Positions 7,736-15,507 of a stretch of DNA of 54,624 bases are shown piece after piece (the stretch's first letter is position 1; the number at the start of each line of letters is the position of its first letter). Source of the DNA: JAICKM01 sp035693165. GTDB lineage: Bacteria; Chloroflexota; Chloroflexia; QHBQ01; JAICKM01. The DNA lies in NCBI GenBank assembly GCA_035693165.1, contig DASSGZ010000200.1:1-54624 (forward strand), read 5' to 3'. The notes below the pieces were generated by a model. The model did not search any database and was not told the DNA's origin. It saw nothing but the letters and a program-made list of their open reading frames with translations. The translations under genes and the position numbers were made by a program.

Positions 7736-8086
7736 ATGCCCACGAATCGCCCACGCCCGTATATTTTGACCTTGCTACCGGTCGTTTTGATGGTGGCCGG
7801 CCTGGTCTGCCTGGCGGGGGCCGCGCTGGGCGGCGTGGCCCCGGCGCTCCACCCACCGCAGGCGCTATCGGCCCCCGCCGGGGCGACGCTGGCGCACGCC
7901 GCGGTGTCGCGGGTCGGCCTCGCGGCGCTGTTGCCCGCCCCGGCCCAGCCCGCCGAACCAGACAACGCCACGACCGATTCGGGCAGCGACGGCAATTTGC
8001 CGCTGTGGATCGGGCTGGGGGCGCTGGGTTTGCTGCTGCTGCTGGAGGGGGGCGCGCTGGCGCTGGACGCCCGCCAGGCGCGTTGA
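7736..8086 (+). CDS. Small two-helix membrane protein, function unknown
   Basis: 116 aa from ATG 7736; a GGAGGA lies 9 nt upstream, whereas the longer frame from 7571 has no ribosome site. A hydrophobic helix (about 9-32, 'ILTLLPVVLMVAGLVCLAGA') is followed by an Ala/Pro-rich stretch, an acidic patch 'DNATTDSGSDGN' and a second helix (about 88-108, 'LWIGLGALGLLLLLEGGAL'). No family is recognised. A strong terminator at 8113-8146 ends the transcript, so it appears to be a single-gene unit. Confidence 0.65.
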   Translation: MPTNRPRPYILTLLPVVLMVAGLVCLAGAALGGVAPALHPPQALSAPAGATLAHAAVSRVGLAALLPAPAQPAEPDNATTDSGSDGNLPLWIGLGALGLLLLLEGGALALDARQAR

Positions 8087-8112
8087 CGCGGGGCGAGTCC
8101 GTGCGAAAGTAG

Positions 8113-8146
8113 AAATGGACGGGCATACAGCCCGTCCATTTTTCTT
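8113..8146 (+). terminator. Intrinsic terminator
   Basis: A 10-bp perfect stem ATGGACGGGC / GCCCGTCCAT, extended by A-T pairs, with a 5-nt loop and followed by TTTTTCTT. Confidence 0.92.
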
Positions 8147-8154
8147 GCCTGTGT

Positions 8155-8229
8155 TGGCTCCCTGACGAGGATTCGAACCTCGAACCTAGCGGTTAACAGC
8201 CGCCCGCTCTACCGTTGAGCTATCAGGGA
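8155..8229 (-). tRNA. tRNA-Asn (anticodon GTT), CCA encoded
   Basis: Reading the minus strand from 8229: acceptor TCCCTGA pairs with TCAGGGA; D-stem GCTC/GAGC; anticodon stem GGCGG/CCGCT with loop CTGTTAA (anticodon GTT); 5-nt variable loop; T-stem CGAGG/CCTCG with loop TTCGAAT. The discriminator is G and a genomic CCA follows at 8157-8155. A consensus promoter lies just upstream. Confidence 0.97.
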
Positions 8230-8249
8230 ATAGCGCGGTACCGTTGCTT

Positions 8250-8278
8250 AGTATACTCGAAGGCCGCCCATTTGTCAA
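8250..8278 (-). promoter_or_regulatory. Strong sigma-70 promoter of tRNA-Asn
   Basis: Minus strand: TTGACA (8278-8273), 17-bp spacer, TATACT (8255-8250). The predicted start is about 14 nt before the mature tRNA 5' end. Confidence 0.9.
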
Positions 8279-8334
8279 GCACAAATTCGGCCCGTGCTGC
8301 AGGGCGGCGCGGGCCGTTATCCGTTGGATTCTCG

Positions 8335-9066
8335 TCACGGCGCCAGCAGTTGGTCCAGTTCGGCTTGCATTTGCGCGGCATTCATCTGTCCCACCAGAAT
8401 CGACCGAATCCGGCCCTCCTGGTCGATAAACAGGTGCGTCGGCACATTGGTCACGCAATACTGGCCGGAGACCGTGCCGTCGTCCAGCAGGAAGGTCCAG
8501 TCATAGCCATTGTCTTGTATGAACTGGGCCACTGCGTCCGGGTCCTGGTCCACATTCACGCCCAGCACGGCGACGCCCCGATCTTTGTAGCGCTGGTACA
8601 CACGCTCGATGATCGGCATTTCGTTGACGCAATGAATGCAGCTTGATTGCCAGAAGTTGATCCAGACCGGCTGGGAGCCACGATAGCTCTGGAGCTGGAC
8701 ATCGTGGCCGTCGAGGTCGGTCAGTGTAAAGTCGGGTGCCAGATCGCCGACGTGCGGGCTCAGGTCTTTGTCGCAGCGCGCGCTGCCGGTGAGGCCGGCG
8801 ACCTTCTGGGGGCCGCTCGCGATCTGGCCGGCGGGCTGCCAGACGAGGCCAAACGCGAGCGCCAGCAGCAGGAAGACGGTAATCGTGGTGATTCGTGGGG
8901 GAAACGGCAGCGTGGGCCGATCGCTCTGCGGGCCGGATACGCGCGCAGGGTAGCCAGGGGCGGGCGGGGCCGGCGCGGCGAAGGAATAACCGCAGAACGG
9001 GCAGTGCAGATTCCAGCCGGGCGGGACCGGCTGCCGGCAAGCAGGGCAGGTACGTTGGGCCATCAC
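8335..9066 (-). CDS. Membrane-anchored TlpA/redoxin-like thiol oxidoreductase with zinc ribbon
   Basis: 243 aa. A double zinc ribbon (CPAC ... CPFC, residues 7-25) precedes a Pro-rich linker, one membrane helix (about 59-76) and an extracytoplasmic thioredoxin fold (about 103-243). The latter has 'GDLAPDFTLTDLDG', the redox site CIHC (143-146) and the cis-Pro segment 'NVPTHLFID'. It is predicted to reduce or form disulfides in exported proteins or cytochromes. The start is either GTG 9066 (AAAGGAG, 6 nt) or the adjacent ATG 9063 (9 nt). An N-terminal zinc ribbon on a TlpA-like protein is uncommon. Its own promoter lies at 9160-9188. Confidence 0.9.
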   Translation of the reverse strand: MMAQRTCPACRQPVPPGWNLHCPFCGYSFAAPAPPAPGYPARVSGPQSDRPTLPFPPRITTITVFLLLALAFGLVWQPAGQIASGPQKVAGLTGSARCDKDLSPHVGDLAPDFTLTDLDGHDVQLQSYRGSQPVWINFWQSSCIHCVNEMPIIERVYQRYKDRGVAVLGVNVDQDPDAVAQFIQDNGYDWTFLLDDGTVSGQYCVTNVPTHLFIDQEGRIRSILVGQMNAAQMQAELDQLLAP

Positions 9067-9159
9067 GAGATGCTCCTTTGCAAGGGTTGGGGAGTCGCTG
9101 GGTGCTGAGTGCCCCCGGCGCAGGGGCCGCCCTGGCGGCGCCGCTTCGCGAACAGCCCG

Positions 9160-9188
9160 ATCTTAGCAGGTGGGCGCCTGCGCGTCAA
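9160..9188 (-). promoter_or_regulatory. Sigma-70 promoter of the redoxin gene
   Basis: Minus strand: TTGACG (9188-9183), 17 bp, TAAGAT (9165-9160). The leader is about 90 nt and GC-rich. Confidence 0.75.
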
Positions 9189-9267
9189 GCGGGATGCGCA
9201 GGGAGGGCGGCGCTCTGAATGCCGGGCCGGGGCTGAGGGGTCGCCGCGCGGGGAACCGCCTGTCGGG

Positions 9268-10461
9268 CTACGCTGATTGCGCGTCGGGGGGTAGCGTGGC
9301 GATGCGATTGCGCCCGCCGCGTTTGGCCTCGTAGAGGGCCCGGTCGGCTTTGTCGAGCACGGCCATGACGCTCTCGGCGTCTTCCGGGTAGGAGGCCACG
9401 CCCAGGCTGATGGTGATGGTGCCCAGCGGCTGGAACTCGCCTTCCGGGAAGGTGTGATCCATGACCGCGCGGCGCAACTTGTCGGCCACGTGGAGGGCAT
9501 CGACCTTCCAGGCACTCTCCAGGATAATGCAGAACTCCTCGCCCCCGTAGCGGGCCAGGATGTCGCCGCCGCGGATGACCGCGCGCATCAGGTCGCACAC
9601 GGTGCGCAGCACCCCGTCGCCGGCCAGGTGGCCGTTGCGGTCGTTATAGTGCTTGAAGTGGTCGATGTCGATCATGATCACCGCGAAGGGGTGCGGGGTG
9701 CGGGCGATGGCCTCGGCCTTGCGTTCCAGGATCTGCTGCAGGAAGCGCCGGTTATAGAGGCCCGTGACCTCGTCGGTGACGGCGAGGGCTTCCAGCCGCT
9801 CGTTGGCGACGGCCAGTTCGCGCGTGCGCTCGGCGACCAACTGTTCGAGCACGTTGTTCATGTTCTGCAAGCGGGCCGCCGCTTCCGCCAGCTCCTTGTT
9901 GCGCAGTTGCAGCCAGGCCGTGTGCTCTTGTTCGCGCTGGCGCAGGCGCGCGCTGATGTTGCGCATCAGCTTCCAGACCAGGAACGGCGCCGTGTTGATC
10001 AGTTCCAGGAAGGCATCTTTGGTGAAGCGCAACGCCTGGACTTCGCCGCGCGCCCGCGCCGTGGCCGAGCGGGGCCGCGCCTCGATCACGCCCATTTCGC
10101 CGACGAACTCGCTGTAGCCCCGCGCCATCATCTGGCGATTCTCCACGCCCCGCTGGGTGATCTCGACATCCCCGGAGACAATCAGGTAGACGGCGTCGCT
10201 GGGGTCGCCCTCGTAAAACAGGATCTCGCCCGGCGCGAAGACGCGCACCTCGGCTACCTGCGCCAGCCGTTCCAACTGGTTGTGGCCCAGGTTGGCTTCG
10301 GAGTCGTGCTCGGCCAGTTCGCGCAGCAGCGCCAGGGGCGTCGCAATGGGGACCGGATCGGGGGTGGGGATGCGGGGCGTGGGTGGTTCCGAAATCGAAC
10401 GGGGACGCGTGTGCCTCATCGGGCGACTCTCCAATGCCTCGCATGGGTCGGGTTGCAGCAT
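9268..10461 (-). CDS. cNMP-binding domain/GGDEF diguanylate cyclase
   Basis: 397 aa. After a Pro-rich N-terminus comes a cyclic-nucleotide-binding (CAP_ED-type) beta-roll (about 45-165; 'FAPGEILFYEGDPSDAVYLI' and the phosphate-binding-like 'GEMGVIEARPRSATA'). A long coiled coil (about 170-235) follows, then a GGDEF domain (about 240-390). The active site is intact GGEEF, preceded at the standard distance by RGGD, so the product-inhibition I-site (RxxD-x5-GGEEF) is present. It should make c-di-GMP from two GTP and may be tuned by binding a nucleotide or by dimerisation. The ATG has GAGGAG 7 nt upstream. It is transcribed divergently from the ABC exporter operon. Confidence 0.95.
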   Translation of the reverse strand: MLQPDPCEALESRPMRHTRPRSISEPPTPRIPTPDPVPIATPLALLRELAEHDSEANLGHNQLERLAQVAEVRVFAPGEILFYEGDPSDAVYLIVSGDVEITQRGVENRQMMARGYSEFVGEMGVIEARPRSATARARGEVQALRFTKDAFLELINTAPFLVWKLMRNISARLRQREQEHTAWLQLRNKELAEAAARLQNMNNVLEQLVAERTRELAVANERLEALAVTDEVTGLYNRRFLQQILERKAEAIARTPHPFAVIMIDIDHFKHYNDRNGHLAGDGVLRTVCDLMRAVIRGGDILARYGGEEFCIILESAWKVDALHVADKLRRAVMDHTFPEGEFQPLGTITISLGVASYPEDAESVMAVLDKADRALYEAKRGGRNRIATLPPDAQSA

Positions 10462-10593
10462 CAGGCGACTCCTCTACACCTCACACGACGTGTTACCCAG
10501 GCAGCGCGGGAAGGACCAAGTTCAGAACCGGGCGGCGCAGGAAGCTGAGCAAGCAAGCCCGACCGCACCGCGGTGGCTACTACTCATAGGTCT

Positions 10594-10622
10594 ATTGTAA
10601 TGGGTTGCCCGGCAAACGGCAA
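10594..10622 (-). promoter_or_regulatory. Sigma-70 promoter of the diguanylate cyclase
   Basis: Minus strand: TTGCCG (10622-10617), 17 bp, TACAAT (10599-10594). It leaves an untranslated leader of about 125 nt. Confidence 0.7.
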
Positions 10623-10814
10623 GGGGGATCGTCCCGTGTCCCAGGGCGCCGGCGTGCCGGTTACGCATCACTACCCGTCACGGCCGCGGCGCCGTGCTGT
10701 TGTATTCTTGGACAGGATCGCTTGTGGTAGCGAGAGAGGATTGACTGCGGCGGCCGCCTTCGCCCGCCGCGAATCAGGTGTGGTCAGCGCCGTCTTGATG
10801 CTGTGCGTCATCAT

Positions 10815-10844
10815 TTGCACGGGTATCCTGCCACGTTCTATATT
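10815..10844 (+). promoter_or_regulatory. Sigma-70 promoter of the ABC exporter operon
   Basis: TTGCAC (10815-10820), 18 bp, TATATT (10839-10844). The first gene starts about 80 nt after the predicted transcription start. The DNA from 10623 to 10814 shows nothing else. Confidence 0.7.
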
Positions 10845-10930
10845 GTGAGTGGCCCGCCGGGGTTACGCCTGCCCATCCCCCTGGTTGCCGGGCCGTCGCT
10901 TCAGCCGTACAGCACGGGAGTTTTGAGCAT

Positions 10931-12706
10931 ATGAAAGCGTTAGGGCGCGCGCTCGTCTATATGCGCGCGTATTGGCCGCAGGCGCTGGCCGCCTTCCTCA
11001 GCCTGGTGCTCGTCAGCGCCGGCACCTTGATCACCCCGCAACTGATCCGCCAACTGATCGACAACGGCATCCGCGCGGGCGATGAATCGCTGGTGCTGGC
11101 GCTGGCCGGGGCCATTGTAGCCGTGGCGCTGGTGCGCGCCGTGTTCACCTTCTTGCAGGGCTATCTCTCTGAGAAGGTCTCGCAGCATGTCGCCTATGAC
11201 TTGCGCAACCAGTTGTTCGCCCAATTGCAGCAACTCAGCTTCAGCTATTACGACCAGGCGCAGACCGGCCAGTTGATGACCCGCGCGACGAACGACGTGG
11301 AACTGGTGCGCCAGTTCGTCAGCCAGGGGTTTTTGCAGTTCATCAGCGCGCTGGTGATGCTGTTCGGCACGGCGATTATCTTGCTGCTCACCAACTGGGG
11401 CCTGGCGCTCATCGCGCTGCTGGTGGTGCCGGCCATGCTCGTGGTCATGGGCCTGTTCATCCGCAACGTGATCCCGCGCTTCAAGCGCGTGCAGCAGCGG
11501 CTGGGCGCGCTGAATACGATCTTGCAGGAGAATCTGGCCGGGGTGCGCGTGGTCAAAGCCTTCAACCGGGGCGACTACGAGCGCAGCCGGTTTGACGCGG
11601 CCAACGACGCGCTGCTGGGCGAGAACCTGGGCGTGGTGGGCGCCTTCGCCACCAACTTCCCGCTGACCTTCTTCATCGCCAGCCTGGGCACGCTGGGCAT
11701 CATCTGGATCGGCGGGTTGCAGGTCATCGGCGGGTCGCTGAGCCTGGGCAGCCTGGTGGCCTTCAACACTTACCTGGCTTTCCTGGTCATGCCGGTGATG
11801 ATGCTGGGCATGATCAGCGCCATGCTGTCGCGGGCCGGGGCCTCGGCCACGCGCGTGTTCGAGGTGCTCGACGCGCAGATCGAGGTGGCCGACAAGCCGG
11901 GCGCCGTGCCGCTGCCGCCGATCACGGGCCAGGTGCGCTTCGACAACGTCAGCTTCCGCTATGTCGGCGCCGAGCGCGACGTGTTGCACGAGGTCGGCTT
12001 CAGCGCGCAGCCGGGCCAGACCATCGCCATCGTCGGCGCCACCGGGTCGGGCAAGACGACGATCATCAACCTGATCCCGCGCTTCTACGACGTGACCGGC
12101 GGCGCGGTGCTCATCGACGATCATGACGTGCGCGACGTGACGCTCGACAGCCTGCGCCGCCAGATCGGCATCGTGCTGCAAGAATCGACGCTCTTCAGCG
12201 GCACGATTCGGGACAATATCGCCTATGGCCGGCCTGACGCGCCGATGGAACAGGTGATCGCGGCGGCCCAGGCGGCGGCGGCGCACGAGTTCATCGCCGC
12301 CTTCCCGCAGGGCTACGATACCGTGGTGGGCGAGCGCGGCGTGGGCCTGAGCGGCGGCCAGAAACAGCGTATCGCCATCGCCCGCGCCCTCTTGCTCGAC
12401 CCGCGCATCCTCATCCTCGACGACAGCACGGCCAGCGTCGACGCCGAGACCGAGTACCGCATCCAGCAGGCGCTCGACTCGCTGATGGTCGGGCGCACCA
12501 GCTTTGTCATCGCCGCCCGCATCAGCACCGTCCGCCGCGCGGACCTGATCCTGGTGTTGCAAGACGGGCGCCTGGTCGGAGCGGGCACCCACGCCGAATT
12601 GCTGCTGGATAACGAGGTCTACGCCGAGATTGCCGGGTCGCAGTTGCGTGAAGATATCCCCGGTCAGCAAGCAGTGGCCCCGGCGGCGCAGGAGGTGGCG
12701 CCATGA
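10931..12706 (+). CDS. Heterodimeric ABC exporter, subunit with degenerate ATPase site
   Basis: 591 aa: an ABC_membrane domain of six helices (about 10-310) and an ATPase (about 340-575). Walker A GATGSGKTT (about 368) and signature LSGGQ (about 473) are intact. The catalytic Glu after Walker B is Asp (ILILDDSTASVD) and the H-loop reads IAARIST instead of AHRLST. These two changes are typical of the non-catalytic partner in heterodimeric exporters such as BmrC/TM287 (family knowledge). It overlaps the next gene by ATGA, so the two chains are co-translated. Export of a lipid, drug or peptide is likely; the substrate is unknown. Confidence 0.95.
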   Translation: MKALGRALVYMRAYWPQALAAFLSLVLVSAGTLITPQLIRQLIDNGIRAGDESLVLALAGAIVAVALVRAVFTFLQGYLSEKVSQHVAYDLRNQLFAQLQQLSFSYYDQAQTGQLMTRATNDVELVRQFVSQGFLQFISALVMLFGTAIILLLTNWGLALIALLVVPAMLVVMGLFIRNVIPRFKRVQQRLGALNTILQENLAGVRVVKAFNRGDYERSRFDAANDALLGENLGVVGAFATNFPLTFFIASLGTLGIIWIGGLQVIGGSLSLGSLVAFNTYLAFLVMPVMMLGMISAMLSRAGASATRVFEVLDAQIEVADKPGAVPLPPITGQVRFDNVSFRYVGAERDVLHEVGFSAQPGQTIAIVGATGSGKTTIINLIPRFYDVTGGAVLIDDHDVRDVTLDSLRRQIGIVLQESTLFSGTIRDNIAYGRPDAPMEQVIAAAQAAAAHEFIAAFPQGYDTVVGERGVGLSGGQKQRIAIARALLLDPRILILDDSTASVDAETEYRIQQALDSLMVGRTSFVIAARISTVRRADLILVLQDGRLVGAGTHAELLLDNEVYAEIAGSQLREDIPGQQAVAPAAQEVAP

Positions 12707-14568
12707 TGCGACATGGGGTGGGCAAAGGCCCCACCGGCAAGCCCAAGAACGCCGCCGCCGTCGCCCGCCGCCTGCTGGCCTACTTGCACCCGCACCGGGC
12801 GCAACTCGCCGTCGTGATGGTCCTCATCCTCGTGGGCACGCTGGCGACGACCGCCGGGCCGTACCTGATCGGCCAGGCCATCGACACGGCTATCGCCGGG
12901 CGCGACCCGGCCCTGCTCGGCTGGATCATGGGCCTGCTGCTGCTGTCCTACCTGGTCAACTTCGCGGCCATGCGCAGCCAGTTCCTGATCATGGGCGGGG
13001 TGGGCCAGCGCACGCTGGCGCGCATCCGCGCGGCGCTGTTCGCCCACGTGCAGCGCCTGCCGCTGGCCTACTTCGACAAGCACGATGCCGGCGACCTGAT
13101 GTCGCGCATGGTGAACGACGTGGACACGCTCAACCAGTTGCTCACCAACGGGCTGGTGCAACTTCTGGGCAGCCTGCTGGCAATTGTCGGCGTGCTGGCC
13201 GCTATGATCCTGCTCAACTGGGAACTGGCGCTGGCGAGCTTTACCGTCGTGCCGGTGATGATCGTGGTCACGTTCCTCATTTCCCGGCAGGCGCGCATCG
13301 CCTACCGGCGCACGCGGACGGCCATCGGCGACGTGTCCACGCAGTTAGAGGAGAACATCCAGGGGGTGCGCGTGGCCCAGGCGTTCAACCGCGGCGCCAC
13401 GAACCAGGAGCGCTTTGTGCGCGCCAACGCCGCCAACCGCGACGCCAACGTCTCGGCTACGGCGATCACCTCGACCTTTACCCCGGCCATGGACGTGCTG
13501 GGCACGCTGGCGACGGCCATCGTCGCGGCCTACGGCGGCTACATGGTGATCAACCATCGCCTGGAGATCGGCGTGATCGTGGCCTTCCTGGCCTATGTCC
13601 AGCAGGTGCTGCGGCCCGTGCAGCAGATCGCGCAGCTTTACACACAACTCCAGGCCGCCCTGGCCGGCGGCGAACGCATCTTCGCGCTGCTCGACGAGCC
13701 GGCGGGCGATGTCGACGCGCCGGACGCGGTTGCCTTGCCCGATGCGCCTGCGTCCGTGAGCTACGAACATGTGGACTTCGCCTATGAGCCGGGCCAACCG
13801 GTGCTGCACGACATCAACCTGGCGACGGCGCCGGGCCGCACCGTCGCGCTCGTCGGCGCGACCGGGGCCGGCAAGACGACGATGGCCTCGCTGATCCCGC
13901 GCTTCTACGACGTGACCGGCGGCGCGGTGCTCATCGACGGCCACGACGTGCGCCGGGTGACCCGCGAGAGCCTGCGCCGCCAGATCGGCTTCGTGCTGCA
14001 GGATCCCTTCCTGTTCAGCGGCACGATCCTCGACAACATCCGCTATGGGCGGCTCGACGCCACGCCCGAGGATGTCGAGCAGGCGGCTCGGCTGGCGAAC
14101 GCGCACGACTTCATCACCCGGTTGCCGCAGGGCTACGAGACGCCGGTGGGCGAGCGCGGCACCTTGCTCAGCCTGGGCCAGCGGCAACTGATCTCGTTCG
14201 CCCGCGCCCTGCTGGCGAACCCGCGCATCCTGATCCTGGACGAAGCCACCAGCAGCGTGGACACGCGCACCGAGTTGCTGATCCAGGACGCGCTGAGCCG
14301 CCTGCTGACCGGGCGCACCAGCTTCGTCATCGCCCACCGGCTGAGCACCATCGTCAACGCCGACGAGGTGGTGGTGCTGGAGCAGGGGCGGATCGTGGAG
14401 CGGGGCACGCACCGGGAGTTGCTGGCGCGGGGTGGGGCCTATACCACGCTGTACAGCCGCCAGTTCCGCGACATCGCCGAGCCGGTGGGCGAACTGGTGC
14501 CGGTGGGCGCGACGGCGCCGCTGTCTGTGTCCGGCAACGGCGCGACCCACCGCAACGGCAGCGGCTGA
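12703..14568 (+). CDS. Heterodimeric ABC exporter, catalytic subunit
   Basis: 621 aa with the same fold: six helices (about 25-320) then the ATPase (about 350-590). Walker A GATGAGKTT, Walker B ILILDEATSSVD and H-loop AHRLST are complete. Its signature is LSLGQRQ, which deviates at the position that would face the degenerate Walker site of the partner. That is the pattern expected of the BmrD/TM288-like half. GGAGG precedes the ATG, which overlaps the upstream stop (ATGA). A short Gly/Ser/Asn-rich tail follows. It is predicted to sit in the cytoplasmic membrane as a 1:1 dimer with the preceding protein. Confidence 0.95.
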   Translation: MMRHGVGKGPTGKPKNAAAVARRLLAYLHPHRAQLAVVMVLILVGTLATTAGPYLIGQAIDTAIAGRDPALLGWIMGLLLLSYLVNFAAMRSQFLIMGGVGQRTLARIRAALFAHVQRLPLAYFDKHDAGDLMSRMVNDVDTLNQLLTNGLVQLLGSLLAIVGVLAAMILLNWELALASFTVVPVMIVVTFLISRQARIAYRRTRTAIGDVSTQLEENIQGVRVAQAFNRGATNQERFVRANAANRDANVSATAITSTFTPAMDVLGTLATAIVAAYGGYMVINHRLEIGVIVAFLAYVQQVLRPVQQIAQLYTQLQAALAGGERIFALLDEPAGDVDAPDAVALPDAPASVSYEHVDFAYEPGQPVLHDINLATAPGRTVALVGATGAGKTTMASLIPRFYDVTGGAVLIDGHDVRRVTRESLRRQIGFVLQDPFLFSGTILDNIRYGRLDATPEDVEQAARLANAHDFITRLPQGYETPVGERGTLLSLGQRQLISFARALLANPRILILDEATSSVDTRTELLIQDALSRLLTGRTSFVIAHRLSTIVNADEVVVLEQGRIVERGTHRELLARGGAYTTLYSRQFRDIAEPVGELVPVGATAPLSVSGNGATHRNGSG

Positions 14569-14588
14569 GCCGGGGAGGTGGCGCGGGC

Positions 14589-15227
14589 ATGGCGGTGATG
14601 TGGCCGGCGGCCTGCCCGGCGACGGCGAACGCCGCCGAGCGCGCAGTCTTTGCCGCCGTCGAACGCTGGCTGGGGGCGGACTGGGCGGCCTGGTTCCAGA
14701 TCGCCGTGCCGGGGCGCGATCCCGCACCGTACCCCGGCGCGCCTCGGCGTGCGCCGGCCCCGCTGCGCGCCGATTTTATTCTGCTTGATCCCACGGGGCT
14801 GTATGTGATCGAGATCAAGGGCTGGCGCGCCGCCTCGGTCGTGGACGCCGATGACAGCACGATCACGTTCCGCAACGGCGCCCGCGCGCAGCACCCGCTG
14901 GTCCAGGCCTACCGCTATGCCGCCGGGTTAGCGGCGCTGGTGCGCGCGCAGCCGGGCGTCCTGGGGGGCGCCGCGATCCCCGTGCGCTATGCCGCCGCGC
15001 TGCCCTACGTCCGCGCCGCCGAACCGGCCGGGCGGCCCTGGTCAGCCGCCCTGAGCGGCCCGCGGCTGCTGCTCGCCGCCGATTTCGGGCCAGCGCTGCC
15101 GGCGCGCCTGGAAGCCCTGCCTCCGTCCGGCGCCCCGCTGCCCGCCGCGCAGCACGCGGCCATCGCTCGCCTGCTCACGCGCCCACAGGCCGCCCCGCCG
15201 CCCGTGGCGCCGCGCCTGTTCGAGTGA
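14589..15227 (+). CDS. NERD (nuclease-related) domain protein
   Basis: 212 aa. The N-terminal half carries a NERD domain: 'ERAVFAAVERWLGADW', then the core 'ADFILLDPTGLYVIEIKGW' with the Asp and the E-x-K of a PD-(D/E)XK-like fold. 'HPLVQAYRYAAGL' follows. The rest is Ala/Pro-rich. GGGGAGGT lies 9 nt before the ATG, and the gene starts 20 nt after the exporter stop, so it is co-transcribed. NERD proteins are presumed nucleases or nucleic-acid processors (family knowledge); why one travels with an ABC exporter is not clear. Confidence 0.85.
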   Translation: MAVMWPAACPATANAAERAVFAAVERWLGADWAAWFQIAVPGRDPAPYPGAPRRAPAPLRADFILLDPTGLYVIEIKGWRAASVVDADDSTITFRNGARAQHPLVQAYRYAAGLAALVRAQPGVLGGAAIPVRYAAALPYVRAAEPAGRPWSAALSGPRLLLAADFGPALPARLEALPPSGAPLPAAQHAAIARLLTRPQAAPPPVAPRLFE

Positions 15228-15276
15228 ACCGGGGTGCGGGCGCTGGAGTCGGGCGGCGTAATTCTGATCATCGGCC

Positions 15277-15485
15277 AGGCCGGTGTGAAACCGGCCCCTA
15301 CAACGCAAGCAGCGGAGTGATTCTGGCGGGCAGCAGGCCGGTGTGAAACCGGCCCCTACATCGCGCAATCGGCAGGGTGATTCTAGCGGGAGGCAGGCCG
15401 GTGTGAAACCGGCCCCTACACCGCGAAATTCCCGGTGTCCGCTATCCACGGCAGGTGGCGGGCCGGTGTGAAACCGGCCCCTACA
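15277..15485. repeat. Four tandem GCCGGTGTGAAACCGGC palindromes
   Basis: Copies begin at 15277, 15335, 15395 and 15461, each about 25 bp (GGCCGGTGTGAAACCGGCCC plus CTACA). The spacers of the middle units also share 'GTGATTCT-GCGGG'. Thus a unit of about 60 bp was amplified. It lies between the convergent NERD and monooxygenase genes; single relatives are at 4021 and 6688. Confidence 0.9.
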
Positions 15486-15507
15486 CCGCAAAATCGCGAG
15501 GACCGGC

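Noticed and set aside
10940..12670. 576-codon minus-strand frame opposite the first ABC exporter gene
   Set aside because: Low-complexity His/Gln/Arg/Ala composition typical of an antisense frame; the plus-strand ABC motifs are complete.
15277..15485. CRISPR array
   Set aside because: The repeat is a GC-rich palindrome with partly conserved spacers of variable length, only four copies, and no cas gene in the window.
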